Part shown: piece after piece, positions 51,907 to 59,249 of the stretch
How positions within the stretch are numbered: the stretch's first letter is position 1
How the letters are laid out: each line of letters opens with the position of its first letter
Origin: Anaeromassilibacillus sp. An200
Lineage (GTDB): Bacteria; Bacillota; Clostridia; Oscillospirales; Acutalibacteraceae
Assembly: GCF_002160025.1 (NCBI RefSeq)
Contig: NZ_NFJU01000021.1
Location: 1 to 64,000, forward strand
Direction of reading: 5' to 3'
Length of the DNA stretch: 64,000 nucleotides
The notes under the pieces: generated by a model
Database searches by the model: none
The model's input: the letters and a program-made list of their open reading frames with translations, nothing else
Told to the model about the DNA's origin: nothing
Program-made: the position numbers and the translations under genes

Positions 51907-53868
51907 ATGTCCGTTGCGATGCAGCAAAAGGAAGAAGAGTATCCTATGCAGGAAAAGGAGCTGATTTATGCGCTCGACATTGGAACGCGCAGCGTGATAG
52001 GCATGCTCGGCAGGCAGGAAAACGGCCGCGTGCATATTCTGGCGGTCGAAAAACAGCCGCATGAGCGGCGTTCCATGCTGGACGGTCAGATCGAGGACAT
52101 TGATCAGGTAGCCGCGACGGTAACGCAGATCACCAGACGTCTGGAAGCGGATGTGGGACGCAGGCTGACACAGGTGTGTGTGGCGGCGGCCGGACGTTCC
52201 CTGCGCACAGAGCATGGATCCAGCCGGATCGAGCTTTCCGCCCCGGAGGTTATCGGGGATGAGCATGTGCAGAAGCTGACGGCCGAGGCTGTCGCAAACG
52301 CGGCGGGTATTCTGGAGGATGGGGAAGAGACTGCCCAAAGGATGCTGCTGGTGGGATATACCGCTACACAGCTCCGGCTGGATCAGTATCCGCTCGCCAA
52401 GCTGCAGGGGCATACCGGTACTTTGCTGGAGGCGGAGGTGGTGGCCACCTTCCTGCCCAGCGAGGTGGTGGACAGCCTGAACGCGGTTGTGCGCCGCGCC
52501 GGGCTGGAGACGGCAAGCCTTACCTTGGAGCCGATTGCGGCGCTGAATGCCGCCATCCCCCCGCAGCTGCGCCTGCTGAATCTGGTTTTGGTGGATATTG
52601 GAGCGGGCACCTCCGATATCGCCGCCTGCCGCGATGGAAGCGTCGTGGGATATACGATGGCAACCGTGGCGGGAGACGAAATCTCAGAGGCACTGATGCG
52701 CGCGTATCTCATTGACTATGACACGGCGGAGCGTATCAAAACGGAGCTGTCCGCCGATACTATTGTGGAATTTCAGGATGTGGTGGGCTTTGACCAGGCG
52801 GTTCCGGCCGAGGAGATCCTGGAAAAAGCGGATCCCGCGATCGGCTCGCTGGTGGGAGAGATTGCCCGCCGCGTGCTGGAGCTCAATGGCGGCCCTCCGT
52901 CTGCCCTCTTCCTTGCGGGAGGAGGAAGCAAGCTGTCAGGGCTGTGCGCCCGTGTGGCGGAAGCCCTGGAAATGGATACCAAGCGTGTGGCACTGGCGGG
53001 CGGCCATTTCAAAACGACCTGCTTTGCGGACGGAATCCCGCTCGACGATCCGGAATATGCAACTCCTTTGGGGATTGCGGTTTCTTCCTGTCTGGGGCTG
53101 ATCAGCGACAGCAGCCGCGTTTTTCTCAATGACGCTCCGGCCAGGCTGTTCCGCAGCGGCCAGCTGACGCTTCTGGAGCTTCTCATGATGAACGGCTACA
53201 GCTACGCGAATCTGATTGGGCGCACGGGAAAAAGCCTTTCCCTGTATGTGGACGGGAAACGGATCTCCTATCACGGATCCCCGCCCACGGCAGCGCATCT
53301 TGCGGTCAACGGTGTGGAGGTGCAGCCCTCCCGGATTATATATGCCGGGGACAATATCGAGTTTGTCCCGGCTGTGGACGGCGAGGATCGCGCGATGACG
53401 GCCGGAGAGCTGGCAAGCCTGCTTTCGGTGGAGACTGTGTATTCACACGGGGAACCGCTTCCGCCTGACCGCGCGCTTCGATCCGGGGACAGGATCACCA
53501 CGGTCCCGCCCGTGTCTCGCACGGTTTCCCACCAGCCGGCGCCGGAGGAGGAAGAAAGCCCTGCCCAGACGGAGCCTGCTGTGCCTGCTGCTCCGGTGAA
53601 GCCTGCGCCGGAGGAACCCGCAGAGGCCATCATCCCTCAATCGCTTTGTCTGCGCCTGAACGGCAATGAGCTGATTCTGCCTCCCAAGCAGGACGGTACA
53701 CCGTATTATCTGATGGATCTGCTTGAGCATTCAGGCCTTGATTTTGATCATCTTTCCGGTCCGGTCAGCCTTCTGGTGAACGGAGTGGAGAGCCTGTTCC
53801 AGCAGGTGATCTCCCCTGGGGATGAAGTGGAGATCACACAAGCTGGTCCAAAGGAAGGAGAATTGTAA
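51907..53868 (+). CDS. FtsA-like actin-fold protein with long C-terminal extension
   Basis: The 653-residue protein starts with an FtsA/PilM-type actin domain. ALDIGTRSVIGML is phosphate loop 1, VDIGAGTSDIA (about residue 228) phosphate loop 2, and LAGGGSKLSG (about 336) the adenosine motif. From about 400 onward it differs from cell-division FtsA. Two segments near 470-500 and 615-645 share the pattern NGVE...GD.(V/I)E, resembling the beta-grasp fold of ThiS-like domains. An Ala/Pro/Glu-rich linker separates them. There is no obvious C-terminal amphipathic helix of FtsA type. AAAGGAG precedes ATG 51907. A lipoprotein gene begins immediately after its stop. Confidence 0.75.
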   Translation: MSVAMQQKEEEYPMQEKELIYALDIGTRSVIGMLGRQENGRVHILAVEKQPHERRSMLDGQIEDIDQVAATVTQITRRLEADVGRRLTQVCVAAAGRSLRTEHGSSRIELSAPEVIGDEHVQKLTAEAVANAAGILEDGEETAQRMLLVGYTATQLRLDQYPLAKLQGHTGTLLEAEVVATFLPSEVVDSLNAVVRRAGLETASLTLEPIAALNAAIPPQLRLLNLVLVDIGAGTSDIAACRDGSVVGYTMATVAGDEISEALMRAYLIDYDTAERIKTELSADTIVEFQDVVGFDQAVPAEEILEKADPAIGSLVGEIARRVLELNGGPPSALFLAGGGSKLSGLCARVAEALEMDTKRVALAGGHFKTTCFADGIPLDDPEYATPLGIAVSSCLGLISDSSRVFLNDAPARLFRSGQLTLLELLMMNGYSYANLIGRTGKSLSLYVDGKRISYHGSPPTAAHLAVNGVEVQPSRIIYAGDNIEFVPAVDGEDRAMTAGELASLLSVETVYSHGEPLPPDRALRSGDRITTVPPVSRTVSHQPAPEEEESPAQTEPAVPAAPVKPAPEEPAEAIIPQSLCLRLNGNELILPPKQDGTPYYLMDLLEHSGLDFDHLSGPVSLLVNGVESLFQQVISPGDEVEITQAGPKEGEL

Positions 53869-54621
53869 ATGCGCCATGTGACATGGCTTTGTCTGTTGCT
53901 TACGATGGTACTTTTTGCAGGAGGCTGCTCACAGGGGCAGGCCCCGGAGCCTCCCGCGTCCTATACGGTTGGAGAAGAGGAGGGTGGAGAGTCCTTCCCT
54001 GCTTTGCAGGAAGCCGTACCCCTTTCCGAAGAGGAAATGAGCTTCAGCGAATCCACCGATCCCGATACGGAGGAAACGTCATACACGTATTCCGATCTGG
54101 AAAGCGGCAGTGAGACCGTCTCGCAGTATGTTTCCGCTTTGGAGAAGGACGAGTCCTGCTCTGTGGTGGATGAAAACGGTATGGTGCAGGAAGAGATGGA
54201 TCTTTCTGCGGGCAGCGGAAATGTTCTGGTGGGGCGTGAGGCTCCCGAAGGCGGCGTTATGCTGCTGAAAATTACCTGGGACGAGGATTCCTGCACGATT
54301 TCCCCTGCTTACGATGAAGGAATTCAGATCCAGTCTGAGCCGGAGCCGGAGATCCAGGAAATGACGCTCAACGAGGTGATCGACCGCTTTGAGTCGTATA
54401 CCCCCCAGCAGCTGGGGCTTGCGGGTGACAAGATGTCGGATTACACCATTGTGCCCGAGGAGGGGTATATTCTGGTGGATGAAACTCCGGGCTTTCGGGT
54501 GAATATCTATGAAAAGGTTTCCAGCCGTTTTGCGGGAACTTTTCTCATCTCTTCGGACGGTAAGCATGTTTACAGCCTGGATCGCTCCACCCAGCAAGTT
54601 TCGGAATTAGCTCTGGCATAA
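53869..54621 (+). CDS. Lipoprotein of unknown function
   Basis: The 250-residue protein has a lipoprotein signal peptide with lipobox FAGGC (Cys20). A very acidic Ser/Glu-rich region reaches about residue 75, followed by a mixed domain. The C-terminal 70 residues (about 180-250) are beta-rich and include DYTIVPEEGYILVD and FAGTFLISSDGKHVYSLD. No family is recognised. It starts directly after the FtsA-like stop, with AAGGAGA as ribosome site, so the two are likely translated together. Confidence 0.75.
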   Translation: MRHVTWLCLLLTMVLFAGGCSQGQAPEPPASYTVGEEEGGESFPALQEAVPLSEEEMSFSESTDPDTEETSYTYSDLESGSETVSQYVSALEKDESCSVVDENGMVQEEMDLSAGSGNVLVGREAPEGGVMLLKITWDEDSCTISPAYDEGIQIQSEPEPEIQEMTLNEVIDRFESYTPQQLGLAGDKMSDYTIVPEEGYILVDETPGFRVNIYEKVSSRFAGTFLISSDGKHVYSLDRSTQQVSELALA

Positions 54622-54642
54622 AAGAAAAAAGAGTGGTATGAT
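54613..54642 (+). promoter_or_regulatory. Candidate SigA promoter before bacteriohemerythrin
   Basis: CTGGCA (54613-54618) and TATGAT (54637-54642) are separated by 18 bases. The predicted transcript first meets the hairpin at 54666-54707. Confidence 0.45.
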
Positions 54643-54665
54643 AGAAAAAGGTATATAACAGGAGG

Positions 54666-54707
54666 AAGGCGGCGTCGTGATGCTTGAAGTTGGACAGCCG
54701 CCTTTTT
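54666..54707 (+). terminator. Intrinsic terminator or attenuator before bacteriohemerythrin
   Basis: AAGGCGGC and GCCGCCTT pair around a loop of about 23 bases, followed by TTT. It lies between a candidate promoter (54613) and the hemerythrin gene, so it could either end the lipoprotein transcript or attenuate the hemerythrin transcript. Confidence 0.6.
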
Positions 54708-54744
54708 GGTAAACTTGTTTTGCGGAGAACAAAGGAGGATTTTG

Positions 54745-55146
54745 ATGAAATATGAACTGACCCCTGACCTTTTGACAGGGAATGCACTGATCGATACAGA
54801 GCATCGTCAGCTTTTCCAGGCAATCAATCAGCTTACGGAGGATTGCGAAAAAGGCAAGGGACGCGATTCTTTAAAACAGACAGCTGGTTTTCTGGTGAAC
54901 TATGTAGCAAAGCATTTCGCGGATGAGGAACGCCTTCAGACCACCAGCAAATACCCCGGCTATCCCACCCACAAGCAGTTCCACGAGAGCTACAAAGAGA
55001 AGCTTTCCGCCGCTGTGGGAGAGATTGAGAAAAACGGACCGACCATCTCGACACTGGGCAAGTTTAATGGTGTTGTAGCGATTTTGATAAGCCATATCCG
55101 CGTGGAGGATAAGCGGTTGGCGGCCCATATCAAGCAGCACAGCTAA
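54745..55146 (+). CDS. Bacteriohemerythrin
   Basis: A 133-residue four-helix-bundle protein with a di-iron oxygen-binding site. Visible ligands are His in DTEHRQLF, His/Glu in KHFADEERL, His in THKQFHESY, and His/Asp in SHIRVEDKRL. Such proteins may buffer or sense oxygen in anaerobic or microaerobic motile bacteria. ATG 54745 follows AAAGGAGG by seven bases, and a longer frame upstream lacks a ribosome site. A chemotaxis role is possible but inferred. Confidence 0.9.
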   Translation: MKYELTPDLLTGNALIDTEHRQLFQAINQLTEDCEKGKGRDSLKQTAGFLVNYVAKHFADEERLQTTSKYPGYPTHKQFHESYKEKLSAAVGEIEKNGPTISTLGKFNGVVAILISHIRVEDKRLAAHIKQHS

Positions 55147-55187
55147 AACATAGAAATGCTTGCCCCGCATGAGGGGGCGGGCAGGTT

Positions 55188-55229
55188 CCCGAAAGGCAGA
55201 CGGTGTGGGACGCCGGCCTGCCTTTCGGG
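55188..55229 (+). other. 12-base-stem hairpin in the leader of the GGDEF/EAL gene
   Basis: CCCGAAAGGCAG and CTGCCTTTCGGG are perfect complements around an 18-base loop. A second smaller stem (GCCCCGC / GCGGGC type) lies at about 55162-55184. No T-run follows, so this is not a clear terminator. It is about 65 bases before ATG 55293. Confidence 0.5.
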
Positions 55230-55292
55230 GTTATAGGGCCTGTGCGGATCTTGGAAACTGGGACGGCACAGGTTGGAAAGGGGGTAGGAGAA

Positions 55293-58200
55293 ATGAAGGC
55301 GCCATGGGAATATTTTGAGGATCTTCACGAGTCTGTGTATGTGGCCGACTGCGATACCTATGAGCTGCTTTACATGAATCGTTTTGCACGGGAGCAATTC
55401 GAGATAGAAACAGAGGATGGGTATCGCGGTAAAAAATGCTATGACGTCCTGCAAGGGCTTTCTCAGGTCTGCCCCTTCTGCACAAACGAAAGCCTCAGGG
55501 AAAATGAATTTTACGAGTGGAGCTACCGCAACCCCGTTCTGAAGAAAACGCTTTTCCTCAAGGATACGCTGATCTATTGGGAGGGGCGGCGCTGCCGGAT
55601 GGAAATGGCTATGAACATTGAGTGCCCCAATGCATCCGGACGCAATCCCAACTATGAGGCGATGGTAAACGACTGCCTGATCCAGACACATTCCACCGTG
55701 GATCCGAACAAGTCGATGAATATCCTGCTCCGCTTTCTAGGCCAGAAGCTGCTGTGCGATCGGACGGATATCTATGAAAACGGCTACGATGGCGCTCTGC
55801 TGCATACTTACCATTGGAGCAGCGAAGAGCTTCCTTGCTCCAAGGAAGCGATGCCGGCGGAGCATCTTTCTTACCTGTACAGCTGGTATGAGACGTTCCT
55901 GCACAATGAGCCGATCATCCTCAACAATATGGAGCAGTTTAAAAAGGATTCCCCCGAGCTGTACGCCTATTTAAAGCCCGGTGCGGCGGAGACAGTCCTG
56001 CTGGTTCCCCTTCTGCACAAGGATCGGGTGGGCGGGTTCCTTCGTCTGGACAATCCCGGTACGGAACGTGTCGGCGAAGCGGTGGAGGTCTGCAAGATCC
56101 TGTCGCATTTTATCGTGTCCATCTGGCAGAGACGAGAGCTCTTTACCCATCTGCGGCGCATGAGCCATCACGATCAGCTTACGGGTGCGCTGAACCGGCA
56201 CGCGCTCGATGAGTTTATTCGCAGCGAATCGTTCCAGCTGCCGCTTGGCATGGTATACTGCGATATCGTCGGCCTGAAAAATATCAACGATATGCTGGGA
56301 CATGACGGTGGAGACAGAACCATCCTGAGCTGCTATAAAGCCATTGCCAGTGCATTCTCCGAGGAGCAGGTGTACCGGATTGGCGGGGACGAATTTGTTG
56401 TCCTGTTCACAAGTGGGGATGAAGCCGAGTTTGGCCGGCGGGTGGAGCGCTTGCGGCGCGAGATTGTGTCCCGCAACTGTGAGCTTTCCATCGGCTGTGT
56501 CTGGTCGGAGGAAAAGGAAAAGAATTTCCGCGAACTGATGAGTCTGGCGGATGACCGGATGTATCAGGAAAAAAATAACTTTTATAATGAAGTGGATCCC
56601 ACTACAGGAAAACGGCGCCGGGAATTTTATATGGACAGCCGGCAGGGGGAGAGCAAGGAAAAAAATGCGTTCCAGATGTTTGCCTCAAATTACTACTTTG
56701 ACGCGGAATCATTTTTCAGTTCCGTGGCGATGGATGGAACGTCACTGTATCTCTACTGCGGAGATATGCAGAAAAACGTGTATTATATTTCGGAAAACCT
56801 GCGGCGGGATTTCAATTTCTCAAGCAACCTGGTGTATGATTTCGTGACGCTGCTCGAACAGCGCCTGGTGGAGGAGGATCGGCCTCTCCATGCGGAGGAA
56901 ACGCGCCAGATGCTGGAGGAAAAACGAACCCTGCATAACATCCGTTACCGGGTGTACAACAAGCATGGCGATCCGATCTGGATTCACTGCCGTGGGATTA
57001 TGAAATGGAATGAGGACAAGACGGAGCCGCTGTTCTTTTCCGGAGCCATGATAGCGCTGAACGACAAATCGGAGATTGACACGGCCACCGGAATGATGAC
57101 ATTCTCCTTCGGTCTCAACCGGCTTTCGGAACTGTGCTCCGCGAAAGAGGAGCTTCTGCTCATCTGCTTCTCGCTGCGGAGCTTTTCTAAGATCAACCAG
57201 ACGCTGGGACGCAGGACAGGCGATACCATCCTGTGGGAGGTTGGCCGTCTCTTGCGTCTGAGCCTGGGAAGCGATTTTGAGCTGGTTCATATGGATGGGA
57301 TGCGTTTTCTGGCATTTTCCCGCACGGTGCGCGATCCGAACAAGGCAATCCAGGAAATCCGCCAGGTGATCAGCGATGTGTATCGCCGCAATGGGGCGCA
57401 TGAGATGTATCCATGCGTGGTGGGGATGCTGCGCAGCCCGCGCGACGGCGTGACAGCGCAGGATCTGACGGAGAATGCCATGACGCTGCTGCGCACGGCG
57501 AAGGATTGTCCAGAATGTGAGTATCTGGAATTTTCTCCTGTCTTTGGGAAAAAGGAAAAAGAGCGGGCAGATCTGAGCATGGCTCTTATGGCCAGCGTGA
57601 CGCAGAATTTCCGCGGATTCCGCATCGTGATCCAGCCGCAGGTGATCGCGGAAACCGGCCGGATGTTTGGCGGCGAGGTGCTGCTGCGCTGGAAGCATGA
57701 GGGCGTGAATGTTCCACCGGTGCAGTTTATCCCGATTCTGGAGGAAACGGGTCTGATCATTCCGGTGGGCAAGTGGGTGATCGAGCAGATCGCCGCCTTG
57801 TGCCAGGAAACTTTGCCGCTCTGTCCGAATTTCAAGCTCTCCTTCAATGTGAGTTATTTCCAGCTTGCGGACGATACGCTGTTCTCGTTCCTGCATAAGA
57901 CGCTGGCGCGTTATCAGGTTCCGGGCTGGAACGTGATGCTGGAGCTGACGGAGACACATTTTGACTCCATGCCTGGCCATTTGGAGCAGTTTATTGAGCG
58001 CTGCCGGGAGATTGGGCTTTCCTTTGCACTGGATGATTTCGGGAACGCCTATTCAAGCCTTCAGCTTCTGCTGAAATATCCGGCCGATCTTGTCAAGCTG
58101 GATCGCACGCTGATGCAGAAGGCCGTTTCCAGCAAGAAGCGCCGCGATTTCATTATGAGTATTGTTTACGCCTGCCACCGCTTTGGCAAGAAGGTGTGTA

Positions 58201-58364
58201 TGGAGGGCGTGGAGAACGATGAAGAGCTTGCGGCGGCCCGCAAGATGGGAGCGGATTTCATCCAGGGCTATTATTTCTATAAGCCCATGGAATTGGACAG
58301 GTTCCATGCTGTCCTGCAGGAACAGCATGCCGATGATCTTGCCGCGGAAGCCGCGGCACACTAA
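55293..58364 (+). CDS. c-di-GMP turnover protein with PAS, GAF-like, GGDEF and EAL domains
   Basis: A 1,023-residue protein, probably cytoplasmic. Residues 1-115 form a PAS-like sensor with a CPFC pair at 60-63. A GAF-like region follows (about 130-300). The first GGDEF domain has a perfect GGDEF at about 364 and looks active as a diguanylate cyclase. A second PAS-like region (about 500-590) precedes a degenerate GGDEF (HMDGMRF at about 666). The EAL domain has EVLLRW, NVSYFQL, ELTE, DDFG, KLDR, EGVEN and QGYYF, so the phosphodiesterase residues look intact. It could make and break c-di-GMP. ATG 55293 follows GGGGGTAGGAG. Confidence 0.9.
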   Translation: MKAPWEYFEDLHESVYVADCDTYELLYMNRFAREQFEIETEDGYRGKKCYDVLQGLSQVCPFCTNESLRENEFYEWSYRNPVLKKTLFLKDTLIYWEGRRCRMEMAMNIECPNASGRNPNYEAMVNDCLIQTHSTVDPNKSMNILLRFLGQKLLCDRTDIYENGYDGALLHTYHWSSEELPCSKEAMPAEHLSYLYSWYETFLHNEPIILNNMEQFKKDSPELYAYLKPGAAETVLLVPLLHKDRVGGFLRLDNPGTERVGEAVEVCKILSHFIVSIWQRRELFTHLRRMSHHDQLTGALNRHALDEFIRSESFQLPLGMVYCDIVGLKNINDMLGHDGGDRTILSCYKAIASAFSEEQVYRIGGDEFVVLFTSGDEAEFGRRVERLRREIVSRNCELSIGCVWSEEKEKNFRELMSLADDRMYQEKNNFYNEVDPTTGKRRREFYMDSRQGESKEKNAFQMFASNYYFDAESFFSSVAMDGTSLYLYCGDMQKNVYYISENLRRDFNFSSNLVYDFVTLLEQRLVEEDRPLHAEETRQMLEEKRTLHNIRYRVYNKHGDPIWIHCRGIMKWNEDKTEPLFFSGAMIALNDKSEIDTATGMMTFSFGLNRLSELCSAKEELLLICFSLRSFSKINQTLGRRTGDTILWEVGRLLRLSLGSDFELVHMDGMRFLAFSRTVRDPNKAIQEIRQVISDVYRRNGAHEMYPCVVGMLRSPRDGVTAQDLTENAMTLLRTAKDCPECEYLEFSPVFGKKEKERADLSMALMASVTQNFRGFRIVIQPQVIAETGRMFGGEVLLRWKHEGVNVPPVQFIPILEETGLIIPVGKWVIEQIAALCQETLPLCPNFKLSFNVSYFQLADDTLFSFLHKTLARYQVPGWNVMLELTETHFDSMPGHLEQFIERCREIGLSFALDDFGNAYSSLQLLLKYPADLVKLDRTLMQKAVSSKKRRDFIMSIVYACHRFGKKVCMEGVENDEELAAARKMGADFIQGYYFYKPMELDRFHAVLQEQHADDLAAEAAAH

Positions 58365-58386
58365 GCCAGCCGCACACACAAAAGAA

Positions 58387-58434
58387 AAGAGCAAGGCTTC
58401 CTTTCCCTGTTGGGGAGAGGAAGCCTTGCTTTTT
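58387..58434. terminator. Bidirectional intrinsic terminator after the GGDEF/EAL gene
   Basis: AAAAGAGCAAGGCTTCCTTTCCC and GGGAGAGGAAGCCTTGCTTTTT form a long stem with A/T runs. It separates two convergent genes (GGDEF/EAL and rubrerythrin). Confidence 0.9.
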
Positions 58435-58458
58435 ATATCAGATACATTTTTGGGGAGG

Positions 58459-59067
58459 TTATGCTTTCTTTTTGTAGGATACCTGCTCGAAGGAGCCAAT
58501 CGCGTGGCACAGCTCGCAGACATCAGGCTGCTCGTCGTAAATGGCGCCGCAGAACATGCAGCGGTAACCGGTAGCCGCCACGGTCTGAGGAACCGGAGGA
58601 ACAGCAGCCTTTTGAGCGGGAGCGGCAGGGGCAGCTGCCTGTGCCGGGGCCGCGGCAGGAGCGGAGGGAGCTGCGGAAGCGGCGGTCTTCATGAGAGCGT
58701 CCATGAATTCAAACTCGTGCTCCTGCTCAACTCTGGCAATACCGCGGAAAAGCTGGGCCAGCTGCGGAAAACCTTCCTCCTCGGCGATCTTGGCAAATTC
58801 AGGATACATGCTGCTCCACTCGCCGTATTCGCCCTGCGCAGCGGTCTGCAAATTTTCCAGCGTGCCCTTGATGCCGAACAGGTTCTGGTACAGAAGCTTT
58901 CCGTGCATGCCTTCGTTGGTGGCAAGACGCTCAAAAATCTCGGCAATTTCGGGATGGTTTTCCGCCCTTGCCTTCTCAGCGAAAAACAGATATTTGTTGC
59001 GTGCCATAGACTCGCCCTGGAATGCGGCGAGCAAATTTTGTTCGGTACGGGTTCCTTTCAGATCCAT
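58459..59067 (-). CDS. rbr: Rubrerythrin with Ala/Pro linker
   Basis: Rubrerythrins reduce peroxide in anaerobes. The N-terminal ferritin-like domain (1-130) contains QGESMARNKYLFFAEKA, with di-iron Glu residues there, in NEGMHGKLL and in VEQEHEFEF. The C-terminal rubredoxin-type domain (about 165-202) has CMFC and CELC. Between them lies an Ala/Pro/Gln-rich linker of about 33 residues, longer than usual for rubrerythrin. A SigA promoter and a PerR/Fur-like inverted repeat lie upstream. GGGAGG precedes ATG 59067. Confidence 0.94.
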   Translation of the reverse strand: MDLKGTRTEQNLLAAFQGESMARNKYLFFAEKARAENHPEIAEIFERLATNEGMHGKLLYQNLFGIKGTLENLQTAAQGEYGEWSSMYPEFAKIAEEEGFPQLAQLFRGIARVEQEHEFEFMDALMKTAASAAPSAPAAAPAQAAAPAAPAQKAAVPPVPQTVAATGYRCMFCGAIYDEQPDVCELCHAIGSFEQVSYKKKA

Positions 59068-59112
59068 TTTATTTCCTCCCTTAAACTATGTGGTATGTAA
59101 TAAAATAAATTA

Positions 59113-59132
59113 ATAATAAGAATTGTTATTAT
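59113..59132. promoter_or_regulatory. PerR/Fur-like operator in the rubrerythrin leader
   Basis: ATAATAA-GAATTG-TTATTAT is a 20-base inverted repeat, perfect except for one central pair. It overlaps the first bases of the predicted transcript. Clostridial rubrerythrins are known PerR targets, so repression relieved by peroxide is likely. Confidence 0.65.
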
Positions 59133-59141
59133 CTTGCTTTG

Positions 59142-59170
59142 ACTATACTCCCTTTTCGCCGCAATGTCAA
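59142..59170 (-). promoter_or_regulatory. SigA promoter of rubrerythrin
   Basis: On the minus strand a perfect TTGACA (59165-59170) and TATAGT (59142-59147) are separated by 17 bases. It is followed by the inverted repeat at 59113-59132. Confidence 0.85.
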
Positions 59171-59194
59171 GAAAAATTTTCATATTTGTAAAAC

Positions 59195-59238
59195 AAAATT
59201 GCCGGAAGGACGGACGCAGCCGTTTCCTCCGGCAAAAA
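59195..59238 (-). terminator. Intrinsic terminator of mfd
   Basis: On the minus strand TTGCCGGA and TCCGGCAA pair around an internal structure, followed by TTTTGTTTT. It lies 12 bases past the mfd stop. Confidence 0.75.
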
Positions 59239-59249
59239 TAGGTTTGCTG

